Source: JAVVEH01 sp032251435 (lineage in GTDB: Bacteria > Verrucomicrobiota > Lentisphaeria > Oligosphaerales > MVZH01). From it: a stretch of 64,000 nt of DNA. Under the pieces are notes generated by a model. The model saw only the letters and a program-made list of their open reading frames with translations, was not told the DNA's origin and searched no databases. The position numbers were made by a program, and so were the translations under genes. Positions within the stretch are counted from its first letter, which is position 1. Each line of letters begins with the position of its first letter. This document shows positions 50,384 to 59,337 of this stretch, piece by piece. Where the stretch lies: NCBI GenBank assembly GCA_032251435.1, contig JAVVEH010000015.1:1-64000 (forward strand), in the 5' to 3' direction.

Positions 50384-53065
50384 TTAGGCCAGTGATTCCA
50401 GCCGTCCGCGGATCCGGGCGATCTTTTCCCGAAGATCCGCCAGACGGTCACGTTCCAATTGAATGACTTTTTCCGGAGCGTTGGTCACGAACTTCTCGTT
50501 TGACAATTTTTTACCGGCTTTCTCAATGAAAGCGAGCAGCTCCGCTTCCTGTTTGCGCAAGCGCTTCTTTTCCGCGTCAATATCCACCACGCCCGCCAGG
50601 GGCAGGTAGGCGGTGGCCAAATCACCCACGGCTGTGCCTGTTGACCCGGAAGACTCATAGTTTGTTGCAATAGTCACCTCCGAGGCGGTCATCAGGGCGG
50701 CCAGTGACGCCGGATCTTCCTGGAGGAACGCCGCGGCGTTTTCATCGGCGGGAACAAGAATAACCTTGATCTTCTGATTGGGGGGAATTTGATAGGTGGA
50801 GCGCACATTCCGGATATTCCGGATCAAATCAAACTTACTGGCGACCTGGCTGACAATCTCCTCATCCGCGCCCATGGCCGCCGCTTGTTCCGCGGCCAAA
50901 GGCACCGGCCATGCCGCGCGCATCACCGTTTCTTCATCCCCCGCGAACCCCAAATTGTGGTAAAGCTCTTCGGTGATAAAGGGCATAACCGGATGGAGCA
51001 GACGCAGGATACGGGAGAATGTGTGGTCGAACACTCTTAACACTGTGCCGCGGGCCCGGTCATCATCGCCATTTAAAACCGCCTTGGCCGATTCCAGATA
51101 CCAGTCGCAAAACTCGTTCCAGACGAATTCGTAAAGGGAATGACACATCTCGTGAAAATGAAATCCCGTCAAAGCGGTTGTCGCGCCTTGGACGGCCGTG
51201 TTCAGACGGGCCAGGATCCAGCGGTCATCCGGCCGCAGATCGCTTCTGCCGAGATCACTCAAGTCATCCCACTGATCCGTCCGGTCGCCGTGATAGGCCC
51301 GGAACCGCGCCGCGTTGTACAGTTTGTTGGCGAAATTGCGCCCGATTTCACACTTTTCATTGCTGTAGCGCAGATCCTGTCCGGTCGGCGAAATGTAGAT
51401 CATCGTGAACCGCAGGGCATCGGCCCCGTAGGTGGCGATCACTTCCAGAGGATCCGGGGAATTGTTGAGACTCTTGGAAAGTTTACGTCCCTGCTCATCC
51501 CGGATAATGGACGTGAAATAAACATCTTTAAAGGGAATATCTCCCATGAATTCAATCCCGGCCATGATCATGCGGGCGACCCAGAAGAAGATGATGTCCG
51601 GCCCGGTCACCAGGCTGTCGGTCGGGTAGAACTTGTCTAATTCTTTGGTCTCTGTGGGCCAATCAAAGACCGAAAACGGCCAGAGCCAGGAGCTGAACCA
51701 GGTGTCCAGCACATCCTCGTCCTGGTGGAATTCGTGCGTGTGGCATTTGGGACAGGCCGCCGGCATGCTTTTGGCGACGACGGTCTCGCCGCAACCAGCG
51801 CAGTAGTAGGCGGGAATGCGATGGCCCCACCACAACTGGCGGCTGATACACCAATCACGGATGTTTTCCATCCAGTGGCGGTAGGTTTTGACCCATCGGG
51901 CCGGGTGAAACGTTATTTTGCCGCTCTCAACCGCGTCCAACGCGGGTTCCGCCAGCGGTTTCACCTTGACAAACCACTGTTCGGACAGCCGCGGCTCGAC
52001 GGGCACATCGCCGCGCTCGGAATAGCCCACTTGATGCTGATGATCCTCAATTTTTTCAAGCAGACCCAATTCGTCCATTTTAGCGACAACCGCTTTGCGG
52101 CAGACAAACCGGTCCATGCCCTGAAAATCCGCCCCGGCGTCGGCGTTCATGGCGCCGTCGTCGCCCATGACCGTGATCATGGGCAATTCATGCCGCATGC
52201 CCATGTCATAGTCATTGGGATCGTGAGCCGGCGTGACTTTGACCGCCCCGGTTCCGAATTCCTTGTCGACATAATCATCAAAAATGATTGGAATTTCCCG
52301 GTTGACGATCGGCAGGAGAATGGTCTTGCCTTTCATGCCGGTGTAACGCTCATCGTCTGGATGGACGGCGACCGCGGTGTCGCCGAGCATGGTTTCCGGG
52401 CGCGTTGTGGCGACGGTGACGTGGCCGCTGCCATCGGTCAGCGGATAGCGGAAATGCCAGAGCTTGCCTTTTTTTTCTTTGTGGATGACTTCCTCATCGG
52501 AAAGAGCGGTCCGCGACTTAGGACACCAGTTGATGATGCGGTGTCCGCGGTAGATCAGCCCTTTTTCATACAATGTGACAAAGACATCCTGAACCGCGTT
52601 GGACAGCCCCTCGTCGAGCGTGAACCGTTCGCGCTCCCAGTCACAGGCGGTGCCCAGAGTGCGCAACTGCTGGATGATCTTGCCACCGTACTGTTCTTTC
52701 CATTCCCAGACGCGTGTGAGAAAATCCTCCCGTCCCAGATCATAGCGGCTGAGTCCCTCGGTTTCCTGAAGGAATTTTTCCACTTTGGCTTGGGTGGCGA
52801 TGCCGGCGTGGTCGGTGCCGGGCACCCAGCAGATCTCCCGGCCGCGCATCTTTTCGAAACGGATGAGGATGTCCTGGAGCGTGTTGTTCAGCACATGGCC
52901 AAGTGTCAGCACGCCGGTCACATTCGGGGGAGGAATGACGATTGTGTACGGGGTCTTGTCAGAGTCGGGGTCGCCCTTGAAGTATCCCCGCTGTTCCCAG
53001 AGAGGATACCACTTGGCCTCGACAGCCGCCGGTTCGTATGCTTTCGCCATGCTCTCGACACTCAT
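50384..53065 (-). CDS. valS: Valyl-tRNA synthetase
   Basis: An 893-residue class I synthetase. The HIGH-type motif is PPPNVTGVLTLGHVLNN (about 45-61), the editing domain follows, and KMSKS is GRKLSKSLNNS. ADALRFTMIYISPTG and the anticodon-binding domain follow, then a C-terminal coiled coil (DAEKKRLRKQEAELLAFIEKA-like) typical of ValRS. It charges tRNA-Val. I start at the ATG at 53065 because AGGAG lies 9 bases upstream; a TTG start 24 bases further up is possible. Confidence 0.97.
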   Translation of the reverse strand: MSVESMAKAYEPAAVEAKWYPLWEQRGYFKGDPDSDKTPYTIVIPPPNVTGVLTLGHVLNNTLQDILIRFEKMRGREICWVPGTDHAGIATQAKVEKFLQETEGLSRYDLGREDFLTRVWEWKEQYGGKIIQQLRTLGTACDWERERFTLDEGLSNAVQDVFVTLYEKGLIYRGHRIINWCPKSRTALSDEEVIHKEKKGKLWHFRYPLTDGSGHVTVATTRPETMLGDTAVAVHPDDERYTGMKGKTILLPIVNREIPIIFDDYVDKEFGTGAVKVTPAHDPNDYDMGMRHELPMITVMGDDGAMNADAGADFQGMDRFVCRKAVVAKMDELGLLEKIEDHQHQVGYSERGDVPVEPRLSEQWFVKVKPLAEPALDAVESGKITFHPARWVKTYRHWMENIRDWCISRQLWWGHRIPAYYCAGCGETVVAKSMPAACPKCHTHEFHQDEDVLDTWFSSWLWPFSVFDWPTETKELDKFYPTDSLVTGPDIIFFWVARMIMAGIEFMGDIPFKDVYFTSIIRDEQGRKLSKSLNNSPDPLEVIATYGADALRFTMIYISPTGQDLRYSNEKCEIGRNFANKLYNAARFRAYHGDRTDQWDDLSDLGRSDLRPDDRWILARLNTAVQGATTALTGFHFHEMCHSLYEFVWNEFCDWYLESAKAVLNGDDDRARGTVLRVFDHTFSRILRLLHPVMPFITEELYHNLGFAGDEETVMRAAWPVPLAAEQAAAMGADEEIVSQVASKFDLIRNIRNVRSTYQIPPNQKIKVILVPADENAAAFLQEDPASLAALMTASEVTIATNYESSGSTGTAVGDLATAYLPLAGVVDIDAEKKRLRKQEAELLAFIEKAGKKLSNEKFVTNAPEKVIQLERDRLADLREKIARIRGRLESLA

Positions 53066-53244
53066 ACCTGTTCGCTCCTGAATAGTCAAAACAGCCCGCG
53101 GTCAGCCCACGAGATGAAACCTTGAAACCTTGTCCTGAACCCGAACCTCGTCCCGAACCGCGTTCCGATTCATTTGACGATGAATAATCCGGGTAACGTA
53201 GCATTTAAAGGGCGCTTTTTCAAAACTGACCGGGCGAAGATGTT

Positions 53245-53280
53245 AAAAAAACGGCCGTTCCGGGTGAGCGGAACGGCCGT
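53245..53280 (-). terminator. Strong intrinsic terminator after rplI
   Basis: A perfect 12-bp stem ACGGCCGTTCCG/CGGAACGGCCGT with a 6-base loop is followed on the minus strand by six or more T. It ends the leftward prs-rplY-pth-rpsF-rpsR-rplI group, 20 bp after the rplI stop. Confidence 0.85.
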
Positions 53281-53300
53281 GGGATCAAAAGCGCCAAGTG

Positions 53301-53750
53301 TCAGGAGCGCACCACCCAGACTTTGAGCGTGGCGGTGACATCCTTGTGCAACTTGATGTCGAGATTGTACACACCCAGCTGATGAATGGGCTCTTCCATC
53401 AAGACCGCGTGCCGTTCAACCTCGATGCCTTTGGCTTTAAGGGCTTCGACGATCTGAGGAGCGGAAATGGAGCCGTAGAGTTTTTCTTCCTCATTGGCTT
53501 CCACGGCCAGGGTGACGGAATCTTTGTTGATTTTTTCCGCCATGGACTGAGCCACGGCCAAACGCTCTTCATGATCCTTTTGAATCACAGCTTTCCGGGC
53601 TTCCAAAATGCGCAGAGCGGATTTGGAGACGGGAACGCCTTTGTTCTTCGGAATAAGGAAGTTACGGGCATATCCATCGGCCACCCGGACACGGTCGCCG
53701 ATTTGGCCGAGATTCGCGACATCTTCCAGGAGAATCAATTCTGTTGCCAT
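53301..53750 (-). CDS. rplI: 50S ribosomal protein bL9
   Basis: A 149-residue bL9. It begins ATELILLEDVANLGQIGDRV and contains VADGYARNFLIPKNKGVPVS with the Gly/Asn/Pro-rich loop, a helical linker, and the C-terminal domain ending TLKVWVVRS. The longer frame starts upstream in spacer; the ATG at 53750 has AAAGGAG 8 bases before it. It binds 23S rRNA at the base of the L1 stalk. It is the last gene before the strong terminator and follows rpsR by 17 bp. Confidence 0.97.
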   Translation of the reverse strand: MATELILLEDVANLGQIGDRVRVADGYARNFLIPKNKGVPVSKSALRILEARKAVIQKDHEERLAVAQSMAEKINKDSVTLAVEANEEEKLYGSISAPQIVEALKAKGIEVERHAVLMEEPIHQLGVYNLDIKLHKDVTATLKVWVVRS

Positions 53751-53767
53751 TGCTGAATCTCCTTTTT

Positions 53768-54013
53768 TTACATCACCAATGCCAGGTTGCGGGCGGTTTT
53801 CACCGCGGCAGCCAGCATTTTCTGGTGTTTGTAACAATTGCCGGTAATCCGGCGGGGAAGAATTTTCCCCTGCTCGGTTTGATAGCGTTTAAGCAGATCG
53901 ACATCTTTAAAATCGATATGACTGACGCGGACTTCGCACAGACGGCAGACCTTTTTACGGTTCACCTTGCGGCGCCGCCGATGACGCGTGTTTTTCCCAC
54001 TGGGTGCAGGCAT
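53768..54013 (-). CDS. rpsR: 30S ribosomal protein bS18
   Basis: An 81-residue bS18 with the CRLCE Cys pair, VSHIDFKDVDLLKRYQTEQGKILPRRITG and a basic N-terminus. The CxxC pair may bind zinc. GAGGA sits 8 bases before the ATG. It binds bS6 on the small-subunit platform. In many bacteria ssb lies between rpsF and rpsR, but here only 53 bp separate them and no ssb is present. Confidence 0.97.
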   Translation of the reverse strand: MPAPSGKNTRHRRRRKVNRKKVCRLCEVRVSHIDFKDVDLLKRYQTEQGKILPRRITGNCYKHQKMLAAAVKTARNLALVM

Positions 54014-54066
54014 GATACATATCCTCGGTTATTGGTTAAACTATGGCGTGAAAAATGGATTGACGA

Positions 54067-54384
54067 TTAGTCTTCCCTGAGCTCAACTTTTTTGGGCGCG
54101 GCGACAAAATCCAGGACCACCAGACGCAGCACGCTGTCGTCCAGCCGGAAACGGTCCTTGAGAACCACGACCTTGGCGGGATCCAATTGAATGACAAAAT
54201 CCCAATAGATCCCGGCGTTAAGCTTCTTGATGGGACGGGCGAACTGCTTGCGCCCCATGGGAGTCTTGTCTGTGACTGTGCCGCCTAGTTCTTCAACCAG
54301 ACTGACGAACTGGCTGGCGAATGTCTCGCCGCCGTCTTCGAACTTGCGTTCATCTAAAATAAATACTGCTTCATACGCCTTCAA
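54067..54384 (-). CDS. rpsF: 30S ribosomal protein bS6
   Basis: A 105-residue bS6 starting KAYEAVFILDERK and containing GTVTDKTPMGRKQFARPIKK. The start is TTG with AAGGAG 8 bases upstream, so a rare start codon is well supported. It pairs with bS18 on the platform. It is 12 bp from pth. Confidence 0.95.
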   Translation of the reverse strand: MKAYEAVFILDERKFEDGGETFASQFVSLVEELGGTVTDKTPMGRKQFARPIKKLNAGIYWDFVIQLDPAKVVVLKDRFRLDDSVLRLVVLDFVAAPKKVELRED

Positions 54385-54396
54385 TGTTCGGTCTCC

Positions 54397-55017
54397 TTAT
54401 GTTACAACCGTTTCTGATTCCGCCGCCGGCTGCGGTTCCCAGCCATTGAAGGCATTCATCGCCGCGGTGACCCCGCGGCGTAAGCTGAATAGAACCGCAT
54501 CGGCCGCAGCGTCTAGAACCCTCTCGACAAGAGGCTGTTCTTCCGCTGTCCAGGCCGACAGCACGTGATCCACCACGTTATACTTCTCGGTTGACCCGAT
54601 CCCCACCCGCAGCCGGGGAAAATCGGAGCGTCCGAGCGCGTGGATGATGGATTCCACACCTTTTTGTCCACCACTTCCGCCGCCGGCGCGCAGGCGCAAC
54701 CGACCCAGTGGCAAGTCTAAACAATCATACACAACCAGAATCTCCGCGGGCGTGAGTTCCCGCACATTGGCAATCCGGCTCACCGCGTCGCCACTCCGGT
54801 TCATAAACGTTGTCGGCTGAGCGGTGAAAAAACGCCGCCCGCCATAAGCGGCCCGGCATAACACGCAGTTAAAGCGCTCTTCACGGACCACCCGGCCGCC
54901 CATCCGCGACAGCACCCGGTCAACCACCATGAAGCCGGCGTTATGCCGGGTTCCGGTGTAGGTGTCCCCCGGATTGCCCAAGCCGACAATTAATTTTGGG
55001 AACACCAAATCTTTCAT
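54397..55017 (-). CDS. pth: Peptidyl-tRNA hydrolase
   Basis: A 206-residue Pth. It has LIVGLGNPGDTYTGTRHNAGFM with catalytic His, FMNRSGDAV, and LRLRAGGGSGGQKGVESI. It releases tRNA from stalled peptidyl-tRNA. Its place between rplY and rpsF is the common prs-rplY-pth arrangement. The N-terminus is somewhat longer than usual. Confidence 0.97.
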   Translation of the reverse strand: MKDLVFPKLIVGLGNPGDTYTGTRHNAGFMVVDRVLSRMGGRVVREERFNCVLCRAAYGGRRFFTAQPTTFMNRSGDAVSRIANVRELTPAEILVVYDCLDLPLGRLRLRAGGGSGGQKGVESIIHALGRSDFPRLRVGIGSTEKYNVVDHVLSAWTAEEQPLVERVLDAAADAVLFSLRRGVTAAMNAFNGWEPQPAAESETVVT

Positions 55018-55043
55018 AACATGTGAAAGCGGTGGGGTTTAAA

Positions 55044-55679
55044 TTATTCAGCGGCGGCTTCTTCCGCGACATCCTTAACGTCGCCCGCGCCGGCTTCCGC
55101 ATCCTCATCTTCGGCGGCGGCTTCGATTTTCGGCAGGTGCAGGCTGAAAATAATCTGGTCCGTGTCGCCGACGATGTCCACCCCGTCGGGCAGTGCCAGA
55201 CCGCTACAGGTGATCACATCGCCAATCTCCATTTGGTCCAATTCAACGATCACGCTTTCCGGCAGTTTATTCGCCGCCCCGCGGACTTCCACGGAGTAAA
55301 GAATCTGATCCAAAACACCGCCGTGAGCCGCGCCGGCGGGCGTGCCATGGGGAACGACATCCACCATGGTTGAAATCACCTCATTGGCTTTGACTTCCAG
55401 GAAGTCGACATGCACCAGCCGGGCTTTCAACGTGTTCATCTGGTAATCTTTAATGACCGCGGTTTTGGCTGTCTTCTTCCCTTCAACCTCGAGCTTGACC
55501 AGTCCCGTGTGATGCAAAACCGGGATGATTTCCGTTTCCGCCACACTTAAATTGACCGCGGCTTTGCCATGGCCGTAGATGACCGCTGGGACTTTGCCTT
55601 CGGCGCGCAGCCGGCGGCCGGCGCCTTTCCCTGTCTCCGCCCGTTCCACAACTTTGATCACGGTTTCTGATGCGCTCAT
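55044..55679 (-). CDS. rplY: 50S ribosomal protein bL25 (long, Ctc-type)
   Basis: A 211-residue bL25/Ctc protein that binds 5S rRNA. The N-terminal L25 domain (1-95) has GKGAGRRLRAEGKVPAVIYG and the C-terminal TL5/Ctc domain ends in an Asp/Glu/Ala-rich tail. The long form with the second domain is usual outside Enterobacteria. AAAGGA precedes the ATG. It is one gene downstream of prs. Confidence 0.96.
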   Translation of the reverse strand: MSASETVIKVVERAETGKGAGRRLRAEGKVPAVIYGHGKAAVNLSVAETEIIPVLHHTGLVKLEVEGKKTAKTAVIKDYQMNTLKARLVHVDFLEVKANEVISTMVDVVPHGTPAGAAHGGVLDQILYSVEVRGAANKLPESVIVELDQMEIGDVITCSGLALPDGVDIVGDTDQIIFSLHLPKIEAAAEDEDAEAGAGDVKDVAEEAAAE

Positions 55680-55779
55680 TGATTATCCTTTCGGGGCGGG
55701 AAAGCCGCCACTTGTCTTAGCTGTTTTGATACGATTAAATAGCGTGATTATTGTTTATTTAAGAACAGAATAAGCTGGC

Positions 55780-56715
55780 TCAGTCTAAACGGAACAGCGA
55801 TGAGATTGAGCGTTCCTCATTGATCCTGAGAATGGCCTCGGCGATGAGGGGGGCGACACTCAAAATCTTCACTTTCCCGGCACTGCGCACGGTGTCGCAA
55901 CAGGGCACGGTGTTGGTGGTGACCAGCTGGGTGATCGGGCTGTTTTCCAAGCGCCGACACGACACCTCGTCGAGAAGGCAGTGCGTCACGGCCGAAAAAA
56001 CCCGTTTCGCGCCGCTTTCAATCAACTTTTCAGCGGCGGCGATCAACGTGCCCGCAGTGGTGGTCAAATCATCCACCAGCACGCAGTCCTTGCCCGCGAC
56101 ATCACCCACGACATGCGACGCTGTCACCTTGCGGGCGTCTGTCCGCTGTTTGGCCACAATGGCCAGACTCGTGCCGAGCATGCTGGAGTAGGAGTGGGCC
56201 ATTTTCACCCCGCCGGAATCCGGGGCGACAACGACGGCGTCTTTATTTAACGCCCGCCGCAGATATTTGACTAAAATCGGGGCGGCGTACAGATGATCCA
56301 CCGGAATGTCAAAAAAACCTTGAATTTGCTGAGCGTGAAGATCCATGGTCAATATCCGGTCGGCACCGGCGGTTGTCAATAAATTGGCGACCAGTTTCGC
56401 GGTGATGGGCACCCGGGGCTGATCCTTGCGGTCTTGACGGGCGTACCCGAAAAAGGGCAGAACAGCGGTGATGCGGCGGGCGGAGGCCCGGCGGGCCGCA
56501 TCGAGCATAATCAGCAACTCCATTAAATTTTCGTTCGGCGGGGCGCATGTGGGTTGGATGATAAACACATCGCGGCCGCGAATGTTTTGAATGAACTTCA
56601 CAAACACTTCGCCGTCAGGAAAACGCTCCACGCGAACATCGCCCAGCTCCACTTCAAGCGTGCTGGCGACATCCTCCGCGAACGCCGGATTTGCTGTACC
56701 AGAAAAAATAAACAC
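55780..56715 (-). CDS. prs: Ribose-phosphate pyrophosphokinase
   Basis: A 311-residue PRPP synthase, which makes PRPP for nucleotide, His and Trp synthesis. It begins FIFSGTANPAFAEDVASTLE and has RDVFIIQPT, FGYARQDRK, MDLHAQQIQGFF and the PRPP loop VDDLTTTAGTL. The start is GTG at 56715 with AAAGG upstream; the open frame continues to 56790, but the upstream part is spacer. First gene of the leftward ribosomal-protein group. Confidence 0.96.
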   Translation of the reverse strand: MFIFSGTANPAFAEDVASTLEVELGDVRVERFPDGEVFVKFIQNIRGRDVFIIQPTCAPPNENLMELLIMLDAARRASARRITAVLPFFGYARQDRKDQPRVPITAKLVANLLTTAGADRILTMDLHAQQIQGFFDIPVDHLYAAPILVKYLRRALNKDAVVVAPDSGGVKMAHSYSSMLGTSLAIVAKQRTDARKVTASHVVGDVAGKDCVLVDDLTTTAGTLIAAAEKLIESGAKRVFSAVTHCLLDEVSCRRLENSPITQLVTTNTVPCCDTVRSAGKVKILSVAPLIAEAILRINEERSISSLFRLD

Positions 56716-56911
56716 TGTCTCGAACCTTTCACGATCACATGGAAACGGGGCGCTCCCGCCGCCATGCGACAGCACAGATTGTAAACACAAAGCCCGTAAT
56801 TTAGCTTGCGGAGACAGGTTTGTCCACTGACTGTGTGAAGGTTATGAAAAAAATTACCACGATCCCATAGTTCGCGAAAATCGTACGATTTTGAACTTTA
56901 AACGCTGGAGG

Positions 56912-57031
56912 ATGCGGAAGATCTCTAGAATCCATGGTTGTGTCTTTTTGTGGCTATCTGTTCTTGCCCTCATCATCCCCGTTTCCGCATCGAAAATAAA
57001 GTTTGCCAAAATGATACTTTTTAAGTTGTAA
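56912..57031 (+). CDS. Possible small signal-peptide-like protein
   Basis: A 39-codon frame with a basic start, MRKISRIHG, a hydrophobic run, CVFLWLSVLALIIPVSAS, and a short Lys-rich end. It looks like a signal peptide with little or nothing after it, so it may be a small membrane peptide or the remnant of an exported protein. GGAGG lies directly before the ATG, closer than is usual, and the NrdR-like boxes begin 4 bp after the stop. Confidence 0.3.
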   Translation: MRKISRIHGCVFLWLSVLALIIPVSASKIKFAKMILFKL

Positions 57032-57035
57032 AATA

Positions 57036-57082
57036 TGTCTGTATATAGTATTTTCTTTTCGCCACACTACTGTATATTGTGT
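57036..57082 (+). promoter_or_regulatory. Pair of NrdR-box-like palindromes
   Basis: The sites TGTCTGTATATAGTAT (57036-57051) and CTACTGTATATTGTGT (57067-57082) resemble the NrdR box consensus ACACWATATATWGTGT over the core CTGTATAT-GT, with start-to-start spacing of 31 bp, about three helical turns. Tandem boxes spaced this way are typical for NrdR repression of reductase operons. The second box ends 8 bp before the ribosome site of the reductase gene. No nrdR gene is in the window. Confidence 0.7.
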
Positions 57083-57101
57083 TTTCACATGGAGAATTTT
57101 G

Positions 57102-59336
57102 ATGAGTGTCAAGAATTTGCAAGATTATATTTTCACGAGCAAGTACAGTCGCTTTTTACCCGGCAAACGCCGTCGGGAGACCTATGAAGAGGCGGTTGAC
57201 CGGGTGGTTGACATGCATCGGCGGTATTTCGTCAGCCGGGGGAATGAGATTTCGGATTTACTGGCGGAGATCCGTGACTTGATGTTGGCCAAGCGCGTGT
57301 TGGGAAGTCAGCGGGCGCTTCAATTTGGCGGGGCGCCTATTTTGGAAAAGCACGCCCGTATTTACAATTGCACCACGTCGTATTGCGACCGGCCGCGTTT
57401 TTTCCAGGAAGCCCTGTGGTTGCTGCTGTGCGGGTGCGGGGTGGGTTTTTCTGTGCAATTTCATCATGTGGGCAAGCTGCCGGCGCTTCGCCGTCCCCAA
57501 AAAGGGGAGGTGATTCACGCGGTGGCTGACAGCATTGAAGGGTGGGCGGACGCGTTGGGCGCGCTGCTGTCCGGTTATTTTGAGACTGATCAGCCGTTCC
57601 CGGACTATTTTGGCCACGTGACGCGGTTTGATTACTCCGCCATTCGTCCGAAAGGCGCGCCGATTACTGGCGGGGTGGGCAAAGCTCCCGGCCCAGAGCC
57701 CTTGAAGCGCAGTTTAGAGCTTATCCGGGTGATTTGTGACCGGGTGACGGCGGCCGGGCGGGGGCGACTGGAGACCATCGACGCATACGATATTCTGATG
57801 CACGCGTCAGACGCGGTGTTGTCCGGCGGTGTCCGCCGCAGCGCCACTATTTGCATGTTTTCACCCGACGATGAGGCGATGGCGACAGCGAAAACGGGGA
57901 ACTGGTTCACGGAAAACCCGCAACGGGCCCGGTCAAACAACTCGGCCATGTTGATCCGGGGAGAGACCACCTGGGAGAAATTTTCAGCGTTGATGACTTC
58001 TGTCCGCGAATACGGAGAACCAGGTTTTGTCTGGGCCGATAATCGGGAAATCACCTTCAATCCCTGTGCCGAAATTGGTTTGTATCCGCAGATTGACGGG
58101 GAGAGCGGCTGGGCGTTTTGTAATTTGTCCGAGATCAATATCGGGGCGGTGGACAGTGAGGCGGCGTTCGCGGAAGCCGCCCGGGGCGCCGCGATTATCG
58201 GCACCTTGCAGGCCGCTTACACGGATTTCGCGTATCTGGGGGAAGTCAGCTCCCGCATCGCTCACCGGGAATCCTTGCTGGGTGTTTCCATGACCGGGAT
58301 GATGGAACATCCGGATATCGCGTTCAACGCTGACTTGCAAAAACGCATGGCCGACGTTGTGTTAAGGACAAACGCCGAGGTGGCCGCCCGCCTGGGGCTG
58401 CCCCCGGCCGCGCGGACAACCTGTGTGAAGCCTTCCGGAACCAGTAGTTGCCTGCTGGGAGTGAGCAGCGGCATCCATCCCCATCACGCCCGCCGCTATT
58501 TCCGCCGCGCCCAAGCCAATGAGGATGAGGCGATCGTGACGTATTTCCGCGACTTGAACCCACTCGCTGTGGAGAAAAGCGTGTGGAACCCCAATGGCAC
58601 GGATGTGGTGATCACCTTTTGCGTGGAGGCGTCCCGGGACGCCCGCGTCAAACGCGATCTGTCGGCGTTGGATTTGCTCGAATATGTGAAGTTGACCAAG
58701 GCCAACTGGATCGACGCCGGGCGCCGGGATGAGGCCTGCGCCCAACCTTGGCTCAGCCATAATGTGTCCAACACGATCACGGTCAAAGACGATGAGTGGG
58801 ATGAGGCGGCCCGGTATATTTTTGATAACCGGAATTATTTCGCCGGTGTGTCATTGTTGCCGGACGGCGGGGATTTGGATTATCCGCAAGCGCCTTTCGC
58901 GGAAGTCTGGGACGCGCGGGAAATTGTCGATCATTACGGTGTGGGGGCTATCATGTCTTCCGGACTGATTGTCGATGGCTTGCATGTGTTTGATGATAAC
59001 TTGTGGGTGGCTTGCGACGCCGCCTTGGGACGGGGAGACAGTTTGGACTTTCCCGGCGTGGAGCGCATGCCCAAACGGGTGCGTGAAGGCGTGGAACGGT
59101 TGCTCGCGGAGCGCGCGGACTGGGTCCGCCGCGCTGAAAAATTCGCTGTCAATTACTTTGACGGAGATGTGTTGAAAATGACGCGCTGCTTGAAGCGGGT
59201 GCATAACTGTAAGCTATGGGAAGATCTCAGGCGGGAATACACGCGGGTGGACTATTCGTTGGTCATTGAGGACGAGGACAATACCAAATTGCAGGACGCT
59301 GTCGCCTGCGTCGGCGGAGCCTGCGAGATTATTTGA
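57102..59336 (+). CDS. Adenosylcobalamin-dependent ribonucleotide reductase (class II, RTPR-like)
   Basis: A 744-residue class II reductase, which makes deoxyribonucleotides with adenosylcobalamin as radical source. The N-terminus (FTSKYSRFLPGKRRRETYEEAVDR in two parts) matches the monomeric RTPR type and lacks an ATP-cone. NCTTSYC (about residue 89-95) supplies a conserved Cys90; NPCAEIGL has the likely thiyl-radical Cys322; FCNLSE carries Cys340; and the C-terminal CVGGAC (736-741) is the redox pair. The ATG at 57102 has GGAG 7 bases upstream. Its promoter region contains a double NrdR-like box. It does not need oxygen and needs B12. Confidence 0.9.
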   Translation: MSVKNLQDYIFTSKYSRFLPGKRRRETYEEAVDRVVDMHRRYFVSRGNEISDLLAEIRDLMLAKRVLGSQRALQFGGAPILEKHARIYNCTTSYCDRPRFFQEALWLLLCGCGVGFSVQFHHVGKLPALRRPQKGEVIHAVADSIEGWADALGALLSGYFETDQPFPDYFGHVTRFDYSAIRPKGAPITGGVGKAPGPEPLKRSLELIRVICDRVTAAGRGRLETIDAYDILMHASDAVLSGGVRRSATICMFSPDDEAMATAKTGNWFTENPQRARSNNSAMLIRGETTWEKFSALMTSVREYGEPGFVWADNREITFNPCAEIGLYPQIDGESGWAFCNLSEINIGAVDSEAAFAEAARGAAIIGTLQAAYTDFAYLGEVSSRIAHRESLLGVSMTGMMEHPDIAFNADLQKRMADVVLRTNAEVAARLGLPPAARTTCVKPSGTSSCLLGVSSGIHPHHARRYFRRAQANEDEAIVTYFRDLNPLAVEKSVWNPNGTDVVITFCVEASRDARVKRDLSALDLLEYVKLTKANWIDAGRRDEACAQPWLSHNVSNTITVKDDEWDEAARYIFDNRNYFAGVSLLPDGGDLDYPQAPFAEVWDAREIVDHYGVGAIMSSGLIVDGLHVFDDNLWVACDAALGRGDSLDFPGVERMPKRVREGVERLLAERADWVRRAEKFAVNYFDGDVLKMTRCLKRVHNCKLWEDLRREYTRVDYSLVIEDEDNTKLQDAVACVGGACEII

Positions 59337-59337
59337 C

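Larger units (their letters stand above)
56716..57101. other. Divergent regulatory region between prs and the ribonucleotide reductase
   Basis: About 390 bp, AT-rich towards the right end. It must carry the leftward prs promoter and the rightward reductase promoter. It holds a 39-codon signal-peptide-like frame (56912-57031) and two NrdR-box-like palindromes (57036-57082). I looked for a cobalamin riboswitch (B12 box) and did not find one. Confidence 0.6.

Noticed and set aside
51725..53125. 466-codon open frame on the plus strand
   Set aside because: It lies entirely opposite valS, has no domain signal or ribosome site, and is explained by GC-rich antisense bias.
56716..57101. Cobalamin riboswitch upstream of the B12-dependent reductase
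   Set aside because: No B12-box-like sequence or long paired structure was found; the NrdR-like boxes explain the region better.
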